Below are positions 26,500-35,024 of a DNA stretch of 64,000 nt, one piece after another (positions within the stretch are counted from its first letter, which is position 1; each line of letters opens with the position of its first letter). The stretch is from CAVTHW01 sp963734625. Lineage in GTDB: Bacteria > Acidobacteriota > Terriglobia > Bryobacterales > Bryobacteraceae. Below the pieces are notes generated by a model that made no database searches, was not told where the DNA came from, and saw only the letters and a program-made list of their open reading frames with translations. Made by a program: the position numbers and the translations under genes. The stretch lies in NCBI GenBank assembly GCA_963734625.1, contig CAVTHW010000003.1:682001-746000 (forward strand), given 5' to 3'.

Positions 26500-26814
26500 C
26501 TAAATGGAACTTCGGGCTAGCACCGGGGTGATCCCGCTCGACCTCAGCGCATCGGCGGCCCGCTGGCCCATACCAGCGCAAAGAACGACTTCGCAGCCGG
26601 CCAGGGTCGAAACGAGCGAGGACTGACTGTGCGGTCCGCTGCCGCCGGCAGCGGGATGTCAGGTTCCTTGTTTGTGCGAATGCTGCATCTCATTTATCCG
26701 CGTCTCGCGGTTCTTGACCTGATCACTCTCGACTTCGAACACAAGGAAACTGGCACTTCGGCCAAAGTGCTCAGAAATCGGCTTGCCGTCATTCGTGGGT
26801 ACTGCGATTCTCAT
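26500..26814 (-). pseudogene. NifX/NifB-like iron-molybdenum cofactor-binding domain protein with in-frame TGA
   Basis: 104 codons. The start M-R-I-A-V-P-T-N-D-G-K-P-I-S-E-H-F-G-R-S is typical of the small 'dinitrogenase iron-molybdenum cofactor biosynthesis' family (PF02579 type). These are metal-cluster binding or electron-transfer accessory proteins, often unrelated to nitrogen fixation. After H-S-H-K-Q-G-T comes TGA (26661-26659). The same frame then continues convincingly: P-H-S-Q-S-S-L-V-S-T-L-A-G-C-E-V-V-L-C and G-M-G-Q-R-A-A-D-A-L, to a TAG at 26500. A perfect 8-bp hairpin starts 4 nt after the TGA. A nonsense mutation is most likely because neighbours also carry stops; recoding is discussed in the findings. 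Confidence 0.7.
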
Positions 26815-26858
26815 TTGATTCCTCTCCTTCTGTCTGTTGGTCCGGATGGGCAGGCTGA

Positions 26859-27207
26859 TCATGTGAGCGGCCTTGGCAATGCCAGGAAGGTCGCCAGGTG
26901 TGAGCGCGCTCCTTGCCGTCCCCGGCTCTCAGAGAGGCTTCAGTCTCGATCAACCGTGAAGTTTTTCGCCGGGCGCCACGTAGTGCCGGAACCGGACCCG
27001 GAGTTCACCGGTGAGTGCTTCGCACTCTGCAGCCGCAACGGCTTTCGACATGGCCTCATCGAGCACCGTACTGAGAATGACGCCCTCCTCGGCGAGTCCG
27101 TACCTGATCCTGAGCCCATGCGGATGGTCCCGGCCGCAGACAATACAACCGGTCTGGATTTGCACACGGAGTGCCCCGGTCGGCGCACGAGAGGCTGTGG
27201 CTAACAT
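26859..27207 (-). pseudogene. PaaI/hotdog-type thioesterase remnant
   Basis: C-I-V-C-G-R-D-H-P-H-G-L-R-I-R-Y is the usual N-terminal signature of PaaI-like thioesterases. V-L-D-E-A-M-S-K-A-V-A-A-A and L-R-V-R-F-R-H-Y-V-A-P-G-E match the helix and following strands. About 25-30 residues that normally lie between them, including the catalytic H-G-G loop, are missing, so E-E-G-V joins directly to I-L-S-T. After L-H-G the frame stops. Shifted frames continue with R-L-I-E-T-E-A-S-L-R and then T-F-L-A-L-P up to about 26859. The gene is therefore doubly damaged. Its ATG overlaps the stop of the PadR gene (ATGTTAG), so the two were translationally coupled. Confidence 0.7.
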
Positions 27208-27620
27208 GGCGAAGTCCCGTGAATTCGAGCCTGGTGTGCCGTTCGATCTCGGATGCGGCTCCGCTTAGCTTTGCTGACGCTTTCGCGGCTCAACCTGGCC
27301 TGAGCTTCCCCGACGAACCGGGTCATGGATTGGGAAAAGTGATCGAGTACTGAGATCCACTCTTTAAGTTGCTGCTCGCCCCTTCGAGTTAGCGTCTACA
27401 GCCTTCTGGCGGGTCCGCTGCCCTCCACATCCCATTTCGAGGTCACGCAATCATTCCCTTCGAGTTGCCGAAGCGTCCGATAAAGCGCCGCCACCTCTAT
27501 CTCGGCGTCGGTCAGCGCGTACTGTCGGAGCTCGCCCGCCAGTTTGTATCCGTATGCTCGCCCTCTTTATCGCAACAAGAACAGCAGCACGGGCTCGACG
27601 AACCGGTACAGGTTTCCCAT
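27201..27620 (-). pseudogene. PadR-family regulator with two in-frame stop codons
   Basis: 140 codons in one frame without any indel. They read M-G-N-L-Y-R-F-V-E-P-V-L-L-F-L-L-R, then TAA, then R-G-R-A-Y-G-Y-K-L-A-G-E-L. A-L-Y-R-T-L-R-Q-L-E and G-S-G-P-A-R-R-L follow, then TAG, then T-L-T-R-R-G-E-Q-Q-L-K-E-W. This is the PadR winged helix: A-Y-G-Y-K-L and L-Y-R-T-L-R-Q-L-E are the recognition region, and R-R-x-Y-T-L-T is the wing, where TAG replaces the usual tyrosine codon. The first stop sits where family members have Gln or Arg. Substitutions, not indels, broke it, which argues for real decay. It lies between the ATPase and thioesterase genes and probably regulated this cluster. Confidence 0.75.
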
Positions 27621-27725
27621 CGCGCACGTGCAGGGATGATCTCTGCCGACAGGAGGGCTCGGACAAGCCTGAATCGGCCAGTAGCGGTTCACGATGGAGA
27701 AGACGCCTTTCAAGGCGTGCGTACG

Positions 27726-30220
27726 CTAAGCGATGGCCGTGGGCACACGCCACTTGATCATCCCGACCTTCACGGCGTCGTTCACCACCAGGCACGAGAC
27801 CAGGGCATAAGCGAAAATCGTCAGCGTCTGCGGCCAAGGCAATGGCATGAGTCCTGGAAGACCCACGCGCGTCAGGACGGTGCCCGTGAGCGCATCCGCA
27901 ATGAGGGCGGCAGTGAGGGCCTTGCTGGGCATCGTCGACCAGAACGCACGGCGCTCGCGCGCGGACACCACCGAGAACACGGCAAAGTAGAGCAGCATCA
28001 GGAAGCTGAAGGTGTAGAGGGCATTGTCGTTGGTCGATAAACCGAAATGCGACCAGCCGAACCACAAGAGGAGGAGCGTTTCCGCGACCATCGCAACGCC
28101 CAGGATCACGGACACCATGATGAAGCCCCCGATGTTCCACGTCTCTGGCTTCCTGGACGACCGCACGTGGTCGGTGGCCAGAGCGATCTTGGCGAAGTCC
28201 GTCATAAAGGTCAGCAGCAGCATCGCAAAGGCGGAGACGACGAACTTGCCGGTCACCACGTACGCGATGGCCACGAAGGCCGCCTTCAGGATGGTCCGGC
28301 TGATTTTGTTGATGATCCACGTCAGGATGCGCTGGTAGATCGTCCGCCCCTGCTCGACCAGCGCCACGATGTTCGTCAACCCCGGGTCGGTCAGGACTAC
28401 GCTCGCGGCGCCCTTGGCTACGTCGGTCGCGGTGCTGACGGCGATGCCGACTTCGGCCTGGCGGAGCGCGGGCGCATCGTTGACCCCGTCGCCCGTCATG
28501 CCGGTGACATGCCCCGCGGTCTGCAGGTGCTTCACCACGATATATTTGTCCTCCGGAAATACCTCCGCGAAACCATCGGCGCCCGCGAAAAGATCAACCG
28601 CCTTGTTGCCGGCCTGCGCGCTCCGCGGCCTTCAGGTCCGCCACGCGCCGGATGTTGGGCAACCCCACGCCGCGCGCGATTTCGCTCGCGACCGCCAGTG
28701 CGTCACCGGTGAGCATCTTTACCGGAACGCCGAGGTCGTGGAGTGTGGCGATGAGTTGCCTGGCGTCCGGTCGCAGCGGATCATACAACGACACCAGTCC
28801 GACCAAAGCTGGGGTGCCCGTCTCGGGGCCGCGCGCCACCGCCAGCGTCCGATAGCCCTTCGCGGCCGACTCGCTGACGCGCGCCTCCAACGCCTCGACT
28901 GCCGGGGGTTGGAGTCCGCAGGCTTCGGCGATGGTGCGCACGGCGCCTTTCATCACGCGCAAGCCGCTGCCCGTTCTGCTCGACCACGGCTTCCGTCCGC
29001 CGGTTTTTCGCATCGAACGGTGCGAAGGAGACGGGCGCGACCTTGGGAAGGTTGTCGAAGATGTGCCGCTCCTTTGCCGCGGCCAGGAACGCAAGGTCAA
29101 TCGGATCCTGGTTGGCTTCCTGCGACGCGAGTGCGCCGGCGAACAGCACGTCGGCTTCCGTCGCGTGCTCCAGCGGGATCACGCCGGTGACGGCCAGTTG
29201 GTTCATCGTGATCGTGCCGGTCTTGTCCACGCAGAGCACGTCCATCGTCGCGGCATCCTCCGCGGCGCTAAGGCGGGTGACCAGCACGCCGCGTTTGGCT
29301 AGCTCCTTCGACCCGACAGCCATGCTGATCGTGAACATGACGGGGAGGGCGACTGGCACTGCACTCATCAGCAGCACGAGCATGAGGGGAACCATCTCCA
29401 GGAGCGGCGCGCCGCGGATCAGCGACAGGATGACCACCACGCCCAGCAGCGCGCCGACGATGACAAAGAGCCAGCGGACGACCTTGGTCACCACCGCTTC
29501 GATGTGGAGCTTCGGTCGCGCCTGCTGTACGAGCTCCGTGGTGCGGCCGAAATAGGTCTTCGCCCCGGTCAGCATGACCACGCCGTTGCCCTCGCCTCGG
29601 CGGACGACGGACCCAGACGAAAGCACTTCGCCGGGCGTCTTGTCCGCGTCCTTCGATTCGCCGGTGAGCGCCGACTGGTCCACGGTCAACGCTCCCGTGA
29701 GGAGTTTCACGTCCGCCGGGATGATGTCGCCGGGCCGCACGCGAACGATGTCGCCGGGGACTAGATCCCGGGCGGGAATGACCTGCCAGCTCGAATCGCG
29801 CCGGACGCGCGCACTGACTTGTAACCGTCGCCGCAGTGCTTCAACGACACCGGCGGCTCGGCGCTCCTGCATAAAGCTCAACACGGCGTTGACAACCAGC
29901 AACGCGCTCACCACGACGAGGTCCGAGTATTTTCTGAGCACGGCCGACAGAACTATGATCAGTTCGAGCATCCACGCCGAGATTCCCCAGAATTTCCCGA
30001 GGAATTTGAGGATCGGGTGCCCTTCTATTTCGGCCACTTCGTTGTAGCCGTGCTCCTTCCGGCGGACCTCCACCTCGGCGTGCGTGAGCCCGGTGTCGGG
30101 GTTGACATGGAGCGCCGCGAGCGTGTCGGGAACCGACGCGGAGGCGATGTCAGGGGGCTCGGCGTTTGCTGGCTTCGAGGGCGCCGGCTCGACTTCGGAT
30201 TTATCTGGGGGCGTTCGCAT
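27726..30220 (-). pseudogene. Plasma-membrane-type (P3A) H+-ATPase with two frameshifts
   Basis: The reconstructed protein has about 830 residues. An N-terminal actuator domain carries L-T-G-E-S and D-Q-S-A-L-T-G-E-S. The phosphorylation site is C-V-D-K-T-G-T-I-T, the hinge is M-T-G-D-G-V-N-D-A-P-A-L, and about ten membrane segments are present. P-V-A-L-P-V-M before the phosphorylation site and the lack of CPx motifs point to the proton-pumping type IIIA class. The frame breaks near 28990 (E-Q-N-G then S-G-L-R-V-M-K-G-A-V) and near 28610 (A-G-R-Q-Q-G-G versus A-G-N-K-A-V-D-L-F-A-G-A-D-G). Otherwise it is well preserved. It is preceded, 27 bp upstream, by a phosphoketolase remnant and followed by the PadR gene, as an operon. 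Confidence 0.85.
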
Positions 30221-30246
30221 AGTGAGAACCCTTTTGCCTGCCTGGT

Positions 30247-30409
30247 TTACGCAGGTTTGCCGTCTAGCACGAGGTGGAAGCGATCCAGATCGCTCAGCGC
30301 AGTCATGTCAAAGGGCGTGGTGACATGCCCTCTTCCTTGCAGCCGAAGGAGTGGGGGCTGTGGTTGGTCCGGCGGTAGGTCAGCCGGTGGACTAGCCATG
30401 GGAATCCAT
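30247..30409 (-). pseudogene. Phosphoketolase C-terminal remnant
   Basis: Two overlapping frames together give F-P-W-L-V-H-R-L-T-Y-R-R-T-N-H, then K-E-E-G, then T-T-P-F-D-M-T-A-L-S-D-L-D-R-F-H-L-V. From memory this is the highly conserved C-terminal block of xylulose-5-phosphate/fructose-6-phosphate phosphoketolases (usual length about 800 residues). Only about 55 codons remain, with one frameshift near 30320. The TAA at 30247 is 27 bp from the ATPase start. This is gene debris left after a deletion. Confidence 0.72.
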
Positions 30410-30434
30410 GTTGTCATGCGCATGACCTCTGCAT

Positions 30435-30935
30435 CTAAGCATTGTATTCGCCATGGCGCGCAGCCCGGTTGCGCCTGGCTCGATGATACAGGATTTGCTG
30501 GGCAGCCAACACGTCGGCCTCCTCGCCTCGCCAAATCTCTAAAGCCGGTTGCTGGATGGCGCGGGCAAACGAAAACGCCAACGCCCACGGCCCTGGCGAC
30601 CTGAATCTAACATGCATGGGATTCAAGCGGGCCGATGCCAGTTCAGCAGGTTAGCCGCCCGACAAGAACGCAATCCCCAGAACGGCAGCGGGGACAGCTC
30701 GCAACAGACACCTGAACGTGGCGTCGGCCACCTCTTTCACCGCTTCTTGCTTGGGGCAGGCCAATCCCGGAAGCGCCATGTTGGGCTTCAGGTTCACACT
30801 CCAGCGTCCCCGTTGCGTATAAAGCTTGTTGAGAACCGTTCGCAGGACTTCCCCCGTTACCTCGCAGCACCGCTCCAGGGAAGGAGAGAGCCGTGATCCA
30901 GCCCTCCACCCGAGCATCATGATTTCCGGTCTGCG
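30435..30935 (-). pseudogene. Class I fructose-bisphosphate aldolase, C-terminal half, with in-frame TAA
   Basis: From P-E-I-M-M-L-G onward the frame matches the class I aldolase C-terminal half: L-E-R-C-C-E-V-T-G-E-V-L-R-T-V, L-K-P-N-M-A-L-P-G-L, E-V-A-D-A-T, L-R-A-V-P-A-A-V-L-G-I-A-F-L-S-G-G. Then comes TAA (30653-30651), where Gln is usual. It continues A-E-L-A-S-A-R-L-N-P-M, P-W-A-L-A-F-S-F-A-R-A-I-Q-Q-P-A-L and N-R-A-A-R-H-G-E-Y-N-A. The Schiff-base lysine in L-K-P-N is kept, but the N-terminal 170-180 residues are gone. It lies directly upstream of the phosphoketolase scrap on the same strand, so the ancestral order was aldolase, phosphoketolase, H+-ATPase, PadR, thioesterase, NifX-like. 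Confidence 0.78.
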
Positions 30936-31021
30936 GCTCTCGGTTTTTCTCACGGCGGTACTTTACACCCTGGCGGCCAGGGACCGTGACACCTTGCAGG
31001 TGTGAGGTGGAGGGCGGCCGA

Positions 31022-31309
31022 TCATTCCGCGCTACCAGCGGCCGCTTTCTTTCTGAGGACTCGTTGTTGCGGCGGCGCTTCCTGGCGGCTTTTCAACTCC
31101 TGCTCAGCCCGCAGCCAATCCTCCTCCGTCGAACCGCCCTGGCGGCCCCCAGCCTCCCAATAGCAGTAAGCCAGGCGCGCGATATTGTCATGGGTCACAC
31201 CCAACATCGCGCCTGCCGTCTCCGGGCAAACGGTCATCGGGACTTCGGATGGCTCCACCTTTTTGCGGCTCTGACGCCGCCTGGTTCCCGCACTCGGTTC
31301 TTTCTGCAT
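31022..31309 (-). CDS. Small DUF2934-domain protein
   Basis: 95 residues. The centre I-A-R-L-A-Y-C-Y-W-E-A-G-G-R followed by E-E-D-W-L-R-A-E-Q-E-L-K is the DUF2934 motif, a short helical hairpin of unknown function found mainly in acidobacteria and proteobacteria. Both flanks are basic and low in complexity, with a K/R-rich N-terminus. A second DUF2934 protein is encoded at 35025. No neighbour shows a functional link. Confidence 0.7.
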   Translation of the reverse strand: MQKEPSAGTRRRQSRKKVEPSEVPMTVCPETAGAMLGVTHDNIARLAYCYWEAGGRQGGSTEEDWLRAEQELKSRQEAPPQQRVLRKKAAAGSAE

Positions 31310-31343
31310 TGAGAATTTCGCCTCATCCCGAACCGTCCAGCTG

Positions 31344-31892
31344 CTAAACAGCTCGTTTGAAGAAGTGCGCGGCTTTGTGGCCAGCTTCCTCAGTGTAGTA
31401 GACAGTCACCCTCGCGGACTTCTCGGCGCCCTTCGCAATATCCGTTCCAGCATCCTGGGCGGCTCTGTCGGCCAGTCGGTATGTCTCTTCGGCGCCCCCG
31501 GCGGTCTTGACCGTGAGTGTCTTCGCACCTCTGTCCATGCGGGTGATGGTGGCCTCCGTCGACTTCGGGCCATCCTTGCCGACCCTGTCGACCTCTTCGG
31601 CCGCTTCTACGGCGCCTTTTGCCATATAATGAACGGCGACCTCGGTACCCTCTTTCAGACCACGGAAAGCATCCTTAGCGCCCGCGGCAGTGTCTTGGGC
31701 GCCGTGGACCGTGGTCCCGCTTACGAAGTGAAACGTGTGTTCGGTTCCATCGGCCAGCTTGACGACGACCGTCTTAGCGCCGGTGTCCATCTTCAGAACC
31801 GTTCCCACCAGAATGCCGTGACGTTGCTCGACCGCGAAAGCTGAGCGGCACATAGCCGGCAGAATTACAAATACAGACAAACCCTTGAGCAT
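31344..31892 (-). CDS. Exported protein with two tandem beta-rich repeats, unknown function
   Basis: 182 residues. A signal peptide ends near C-R-S-A-F-A. Two homologous units follow: the first starts G-T-V-L-K-M-D-T-G-A-K-T-V-V-V-K and the second A-T-I-T-R-M-D-R-G-A-K-T-L-T-V-K. Each ends in a helix-prone stretch (A-K-D-A-F-R-G-L-K and A-K-G-A-E-K-S-A) and a V-x-V-x-Y strand. This resembles DUF5666-type small OB-like envelope domains. It is 9 bp downstream of the STAS-like gene and probably co-transcribed with it. Confidence 0.62.
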   Translation of the reverse strand: MLKGLSVFVILPAMCRSAFAVEQRHGILVGTVLKMDTGAKTVVVKLADGTEHTFHFVSGTTVHGAQDTAAGAKDAFRGLKEGTEVAVHYMAKGAVEAAEEVDRVGKDGPKSTEATITRMDRGAKTLTVKTAGGAEETYRLADRAAQDAGTDIAKGAEKSARVTVYYTEEAGHKAAHFFKRAV

Positions 31893-31901
31893 AGCTGCCC
31901 C

Positions 31902-32213
31902 CTAGCAGAGACCGAAGACACCGCATGGGTCTGACGTTGCCACCGGGATCCCGATCGATCGAACGAACTGCGCGGAGTCCGGAGACAGCGCCGCTGTCAA
32001 GCGGGCCCCCGACTCCCGCATGCGAAACAGCAAGTCAACACCTGGACGGTCCGCACCGGTTACGCCAGAGATTTCGACGACAAGCTCTTTTCCGGCGAGA
32101 ATGGATTTCGCAGTATTCCAAGCATGCCCCAAGTCCCGCACTTGGTCCCCAATCAGTTCTCCCCGAAGCACAAACCGGAGCATCTCGGCGCTGTCAAGTT
32201 GGTACATGTTCAT
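31902..32213 (-). CDS. STAS-like (anti-sigma-factor-antagonist fold) small protein
   Basis: 103 residues. L-R-F-V-L-R-G-E-L-I-G-D, then E-L-V-V-E-I-S-G-V-T-G-A-D, then L-L-F-R-M-R-E-S-G-A-R-L, give the alternating strand-helix pattern of STAS domains. The phosphorylatable Ser/Thr expected in the S-G-V-T-G-A-D loop is plausibly T. It may act in a partner-switching signalling chain, but no kinase or sigma factor is close. The last residues (S-D-P-C-G-V-F-G-L-C) look unrelated to the fold. Confidence 0.6.
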   Translation of the reverse strand: MNMYQLDSAEMLRFVLRGELIGDQVRDLGHAWNTAKSILAGKELVVEISGVTGADRPGVDLLFRMRESGARLTAALSPDSAQFVRSIGIPVATSDPCGVFGLC

Positions 32214-32462
32214 CGGCGTTTACCAAAGCGAATGCACGGCGCGGATGCCCGGGAGGACGGACCCCGTAAGGTCAGAAAATGAAATGTTCGTGCTCACGGC
32301 TAATCGCAGGGTCCAGCGAAGGGCTGCATACGAGGGAGAAAGAGGGAAGAATGCAGCGGCCTCTGATCCGCATACAGGGTCATACGATGTGTGAGCCATG
32401 GGCGGTGGGTACTTGAGCGTGGGCTGTCATCGCTTGGCAGCACCGGCAGAAACAGCACACCC

Positions 32463-32720
32463 TCAGGCGGCGGCGCGGGAGTAGTAGTTCAGCATGCCGC
32501 CCAGGCGCTGGCGCCGCCAAATCACGCCTGCTTTGCCGAGATGGCAGGGTTCCGTGCTGGTAATCCGGTTGGCCAGGCCCTGGTGATTGCGCTCGGCGTG
32601 GTAGTGAGCGACGAAGTTGTGAATGGCTGTCCGCAGCGACCCCTCTCCGAGCAGGATCATCCGCTCCAGGCAGGATTCCTTATTGGCCTTGGCGGTCAAT
32701 CGACGGCGATGAGCGCGAAC
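32463..32720 (-). pseudogene. C-terminal remnant of an integrase-core (rve) transposase
   Basis: The frame reads N-K-E-S-C-L-E-R-M-I-L-L-G-E-G-S-L-R, then F-V-A-H-Y-H-A-E-R-N-H-Q-G-L-A-N-R. This is the end of the DDE integrase core of IS3/IS481-like transposases, where Y-H-x-E-R-x-H-Q-G-L is a hallmark (the Glu is catalytic). Only about 80 codons remain and the rest is not visible upstream. It marks another transposition scar in this region. Confidence 0.7.
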
Positions 32721-32844
32721 CGAAACGGGTCCGGGACTCTCGGCATCTTTTCAGCTCATAATCCCGAGGCGCTGGGCCCACGGTGACGAACCTCTGAGAA
32801 TAGTTTCCGAACTATGCTCGAGCGCGTCGGGTAGCCGTGCTAGC

Positions 32845-33438
32845 ATGGCTACTCTGAAGACGTTCAGCTTCATCTTGTGTGGCCTGATCTTGCAGGGCCC
32901 AGCCACGGCTGCCGAACTGGCAATCCACTTCACCGCCATCCGCAAGGTCCTGGTCCAGTTGGTTTTCACCCAGGACGGCAAGAAGTACCTTCGCGGCGCC
33001 CCAACCGTCAAGTGCAATTACGCCTATCTGGAGGACCCTCAGATCAGCGGCGACAGCGGGATGCTGAGAGTGAATGCTCGCTTCAGCGGCCGTTCGGCCC
33101 TGGACGTGTTCGGCAAGTGCATAGGGCTGGGCGACTCATTTGAGGCATCGATCACTGCTCTGCCCTATTACCAGGACGGAGGACTCAGGCTCAAGGACGT
33201 CCAAGTCATGGGCAAAGGCCGCGACGGTTTCTACATCCGCCGGGTCTGTTCAGCGCTGGCCGAGAGCCTCCGCACGCAGTTCACCTACCGGCTTCTCGAC
33301 GACGCGAAGCTGATCCTGGAGCGCAAGCAGGAACGGGCCGGCTACAGCCAGGAAGTAGTACGTTTTCAGGTTCCGTCAGTTCGTGTCACTTCGGACGCCG
33401 TGGTTCTGACCCTCGACTTCTCTCTCGCGGTGAAGTAG
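32845..33438 (+). CDS. Exported hypothetical protein
   Basis: 197 residues. A signal peptide (T-F-S-F-I-L-C-G-L-I to T-A-A-E) leads into a beta-rich protein. Regular alternation appears in V-L-V-Q-L-V-F-T-Q-D-G-K-K-Y-L and in the C-terminal V-R-V-T-S-D-A-V-V-L-T-L-D-F-S-L-A-V-K. The latter looks like a membrane-associated or lipid-binding strand pair. No family is recognised. It is isolated between the transposase remnant and a convergent potassium channel gene, with no obvious operon. Confidence 0.65.
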   Translation: MATLKTFSFILCGLILQGPATAAELAIHFTAIRKVLVQLVFTQDGKKYLRGAPTVKCNYAYLEDPQISGDSGMLRVNARFSGRSALDVFGKCIGLGDSFEASITALPYYQDGGLRLKDVQVMGKGRDGFYIRRVCSALAESLRTQFTYRLLDDAKLILERKQERAGYSQEVVRFQVPSVRVTSDAVVLTLDFSLAVK

Positions 33439-33507
33439 CGGCCCGGCGGAATGAGGCACGGTAGCCTACGAGTGGCGAACAGTGCGGGACGCCGGCAGCC
33501 CGCCCCG

Positions 33508-34461
33508 CTAAGCCGGGCGAGACGACAATACGCCAGGGGCCAGGGTGCCGACTTTGTCCGTTTCCAACACCAGGTCGCCGCGTGGGTCGACATGGAAGGC
33601 CGGCGCGAAGAGCTGGCCCCAGAGCAATTCATCGTAACGGTAGGAGTATCGGGTGTGGACGGTCTGGCTGAATGTGTCATCGAACCCTTTGATGAGGATC
33701 AGGAGTTCCGCCTGGAGGTTCTCCAGATCCGCGGCTGTCTTACCGGCGAGGGGGCTTTGGCTGTCGATGGGGTGAACAACGGTCCAGGTCAGCGGCAGGA
33801 ATTGAACGCCGTCCCGCTCTAGCGTCAGTGGGTGATAGGTCCGCTTGAGGTCGCCCTGCGGGCCTTCCACCGTCATCAGAAGCACCTTGGCCTCGACCTC
33901 CATCAGCAGGTTGGCGCGTTGGTTGAGGATGCGGAATTGTAAGCTCGTGCCGCCGCGATAGGGAGCCACCAGCATGTCCGGGCTGAAACCGATGCGGGCC
34001 GACGGCCGGGAGAAGCGGCCGTAGAGCAGGCCGGTGGCCACGGCAAAGCCCATTAGCCCGACCATGGCTTCGAAGGCGGAGAGGAAGTTGGAGGCCATGG
34101 TCTTGGGCGCTATATTGCCGTAGCCCACCGTCGACAGGGTGTGCGCGCTGAAGAAGAACGCGTTCAGGAAGCGGCCGGCCGAGGTGGGGGCGTCGCCGCC
34201 CGCCAGTTGCCCGGGACCCAGCGAGAAGTAGGCCAGAGCGAAGAGCGCGTTCACGGTCACGAAGGAGAGGAACAAGAACGCCAGGAACCAGGGCCACCCA
34301 GCGTTGTTCAGGTGCATATACGGATGAAGGTCGCGCCAGGTCGTTCCCCGGCGGACTACATTGAAACTGCCATCCTTGTTGATGACCCGCCGCAACGGCG
34401 CTGTGAACTGCTGGGTGAGCCCAGGATCGAAAGTGGGATTCTTCTCCATACCCACGATCAT
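33508..34461 (-). CDS. Prokaryotic inward-rectifier K+ channel (KirBac type)
   Basis: 317 residues: two membrane helices (about 57-80 and 135-158) enclosing the pore helix and selectivity filter S-T-V-G-Y-G. A C-terminal cytoplasmic beta-sandwich of about 150 residues begins R-P-S-A-R-I-G-F-S-P. Its K-T-Y/R-T-Y-H-P-L-T-L-E-R strands and H-P-I-D-S-Q-S-P-L region are the landmark Kir assembly domain. It should conduct K+ and be gated by lipids or ligands. The start could also be the second ATG four codons in. No other transport genes are adjacent. Confidence 0.92.
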   Translation of the reverse strand: MIVGMEKNPTFDPGLTQQFTAPLRRVINKDGSFNVVRRGTTWRDLHPYMHLNNAGWPWFLAFLFLSFVTVNALFALAYFSLGPGQLAGGDAPTSAGRFLNAFFFSAHTLSTVGYGNIAPKTMASNFLSAFEAMVGLMGFAVATGLLYGRFSRPSARIGFSPDMLVAPYRGGTSLQFRILNQRANLLMEVEAKVLLMTVEGPQGDLKRTYHPLTLERDGVQFLPLTWTVVHPIDSQSPLAGKTAADLENLQAELLILIKGFDDTFSQTVHTRYSYRYDELLWGQLFAPAFHVDPRGDLVLETDKVGTLAPGVLSSRPA

Positions 34462-34489
34462 AGCCCTGGGTCGAGGGCCGCTCTAACGC

Positions 34490-34909
34490 TCAGAGTCGTT
34501 CGAGGGTCATGGCGTCGTATTCTCCGTCATAGAACTTGTCCAGAGCGTCCTGGAAGATCTGGTTGTCGGGCGTGACGCGGGCGAACAGGGTCAGCGACGA
34601 CCGGAACTTCAGATCATCGGGATAGCCTAGGATCTGTTGGATAGAGCTTCCCTCGATCAGCGTCACCAGCCGGGCACACTCCCGCAACCTCGGCCCAAGA
34701 ATCGGGTGATTCAGATACGCCTCGGCTTCCCGCCGCGATGAAATCGCAAACCTGGCCGCCGTCTCGCTGTGGCCCAGGCCGTTGATCTGAGGGAAGATGA
34801 ACCACATCCAATGCCCGCTCTTGCGTCCCTGCCGCAGTTCTGAGAGCACCCGTTCGAAAACAGGACTCTGAGCGTCTACGAAACGTTGCAGGTTGTAAGG
34901 GTCATTCAA
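34490..34909 (-). CDS. DUF1810-family protein
   Basis: 139 residues from a TTG start. D-P-Y-N-L-Q-R-F-V-D-A-Q at the start, S-G-H-W-M-W-F-I-F-P-Q-I-N-G-L-G-H-S in the middle, and L-K-F-R-S-S-L-T-L-F near the end are the family signature. The function is unknown. The open frame can be extended upstream to 34981, but that extension is antisense-free low-similarity sequence. GGAGGGG stands 9 nt before the TTG, and the restored length equals the usual family length. The Shine-Dalgarno belongs to a copied segment of a lipoprotein gene (see findings). Confidence 0.82.
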   Translation of the reverse strand: MNDPYNLQRFVDAQSPVFERVLSELRQGRKSGHWMWFIFPQINGLGHSETAARFAISSRREAEAYLNHPILGPRLRECARLVTLIEGSSIQQILGYPDDLKFRSSLTLFARVTPDNQIFQDALDKFYDGEYDAMTLERL

Positions 34910-34916
34910 GGCGGGG

Positions 34917-34960
34917 CCCCTCCACCCACAAGTATCCACCTCGGCGGGGTGACTGGTACC
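34917..34960 (-). repeat. Partial copy of the lipoprotein tail at 35913-35957
   Basis: On the minus strand this segment encodes S-P-R-R-G-G-Y-L-W-V-E-G. That is nearly the same as A-P-R-R-G-G-Y-V-W-V-E-G-Y-W-R at the end of the lipoprotein encoded at 35901-36185. About 36 of 45 bases match. It lies directly upstream of the DUF1810 start. Confidence 0.6.
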
Positions 34961-35024
34961 GTCGGATTTCGCTTTCTCCACCAGTCATTGTGAACTTTTC
35001 AGGACTTCGTACGTCTACTAAAGC

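Noticed and set aside
26500..26814. Nitrogen-fixation gene cluster
   Set aside because: The NifX-like domain is found in many non-fixing bacteria and no nif gene is nearby.
34490..34981. Longer DUF1810 start at 34981
   Set aside because: The extra 24 residues are outside the family and encoded by the copied lipoprotein fragment; the TTG at 34909 has a strong Shine-Dalgarno.
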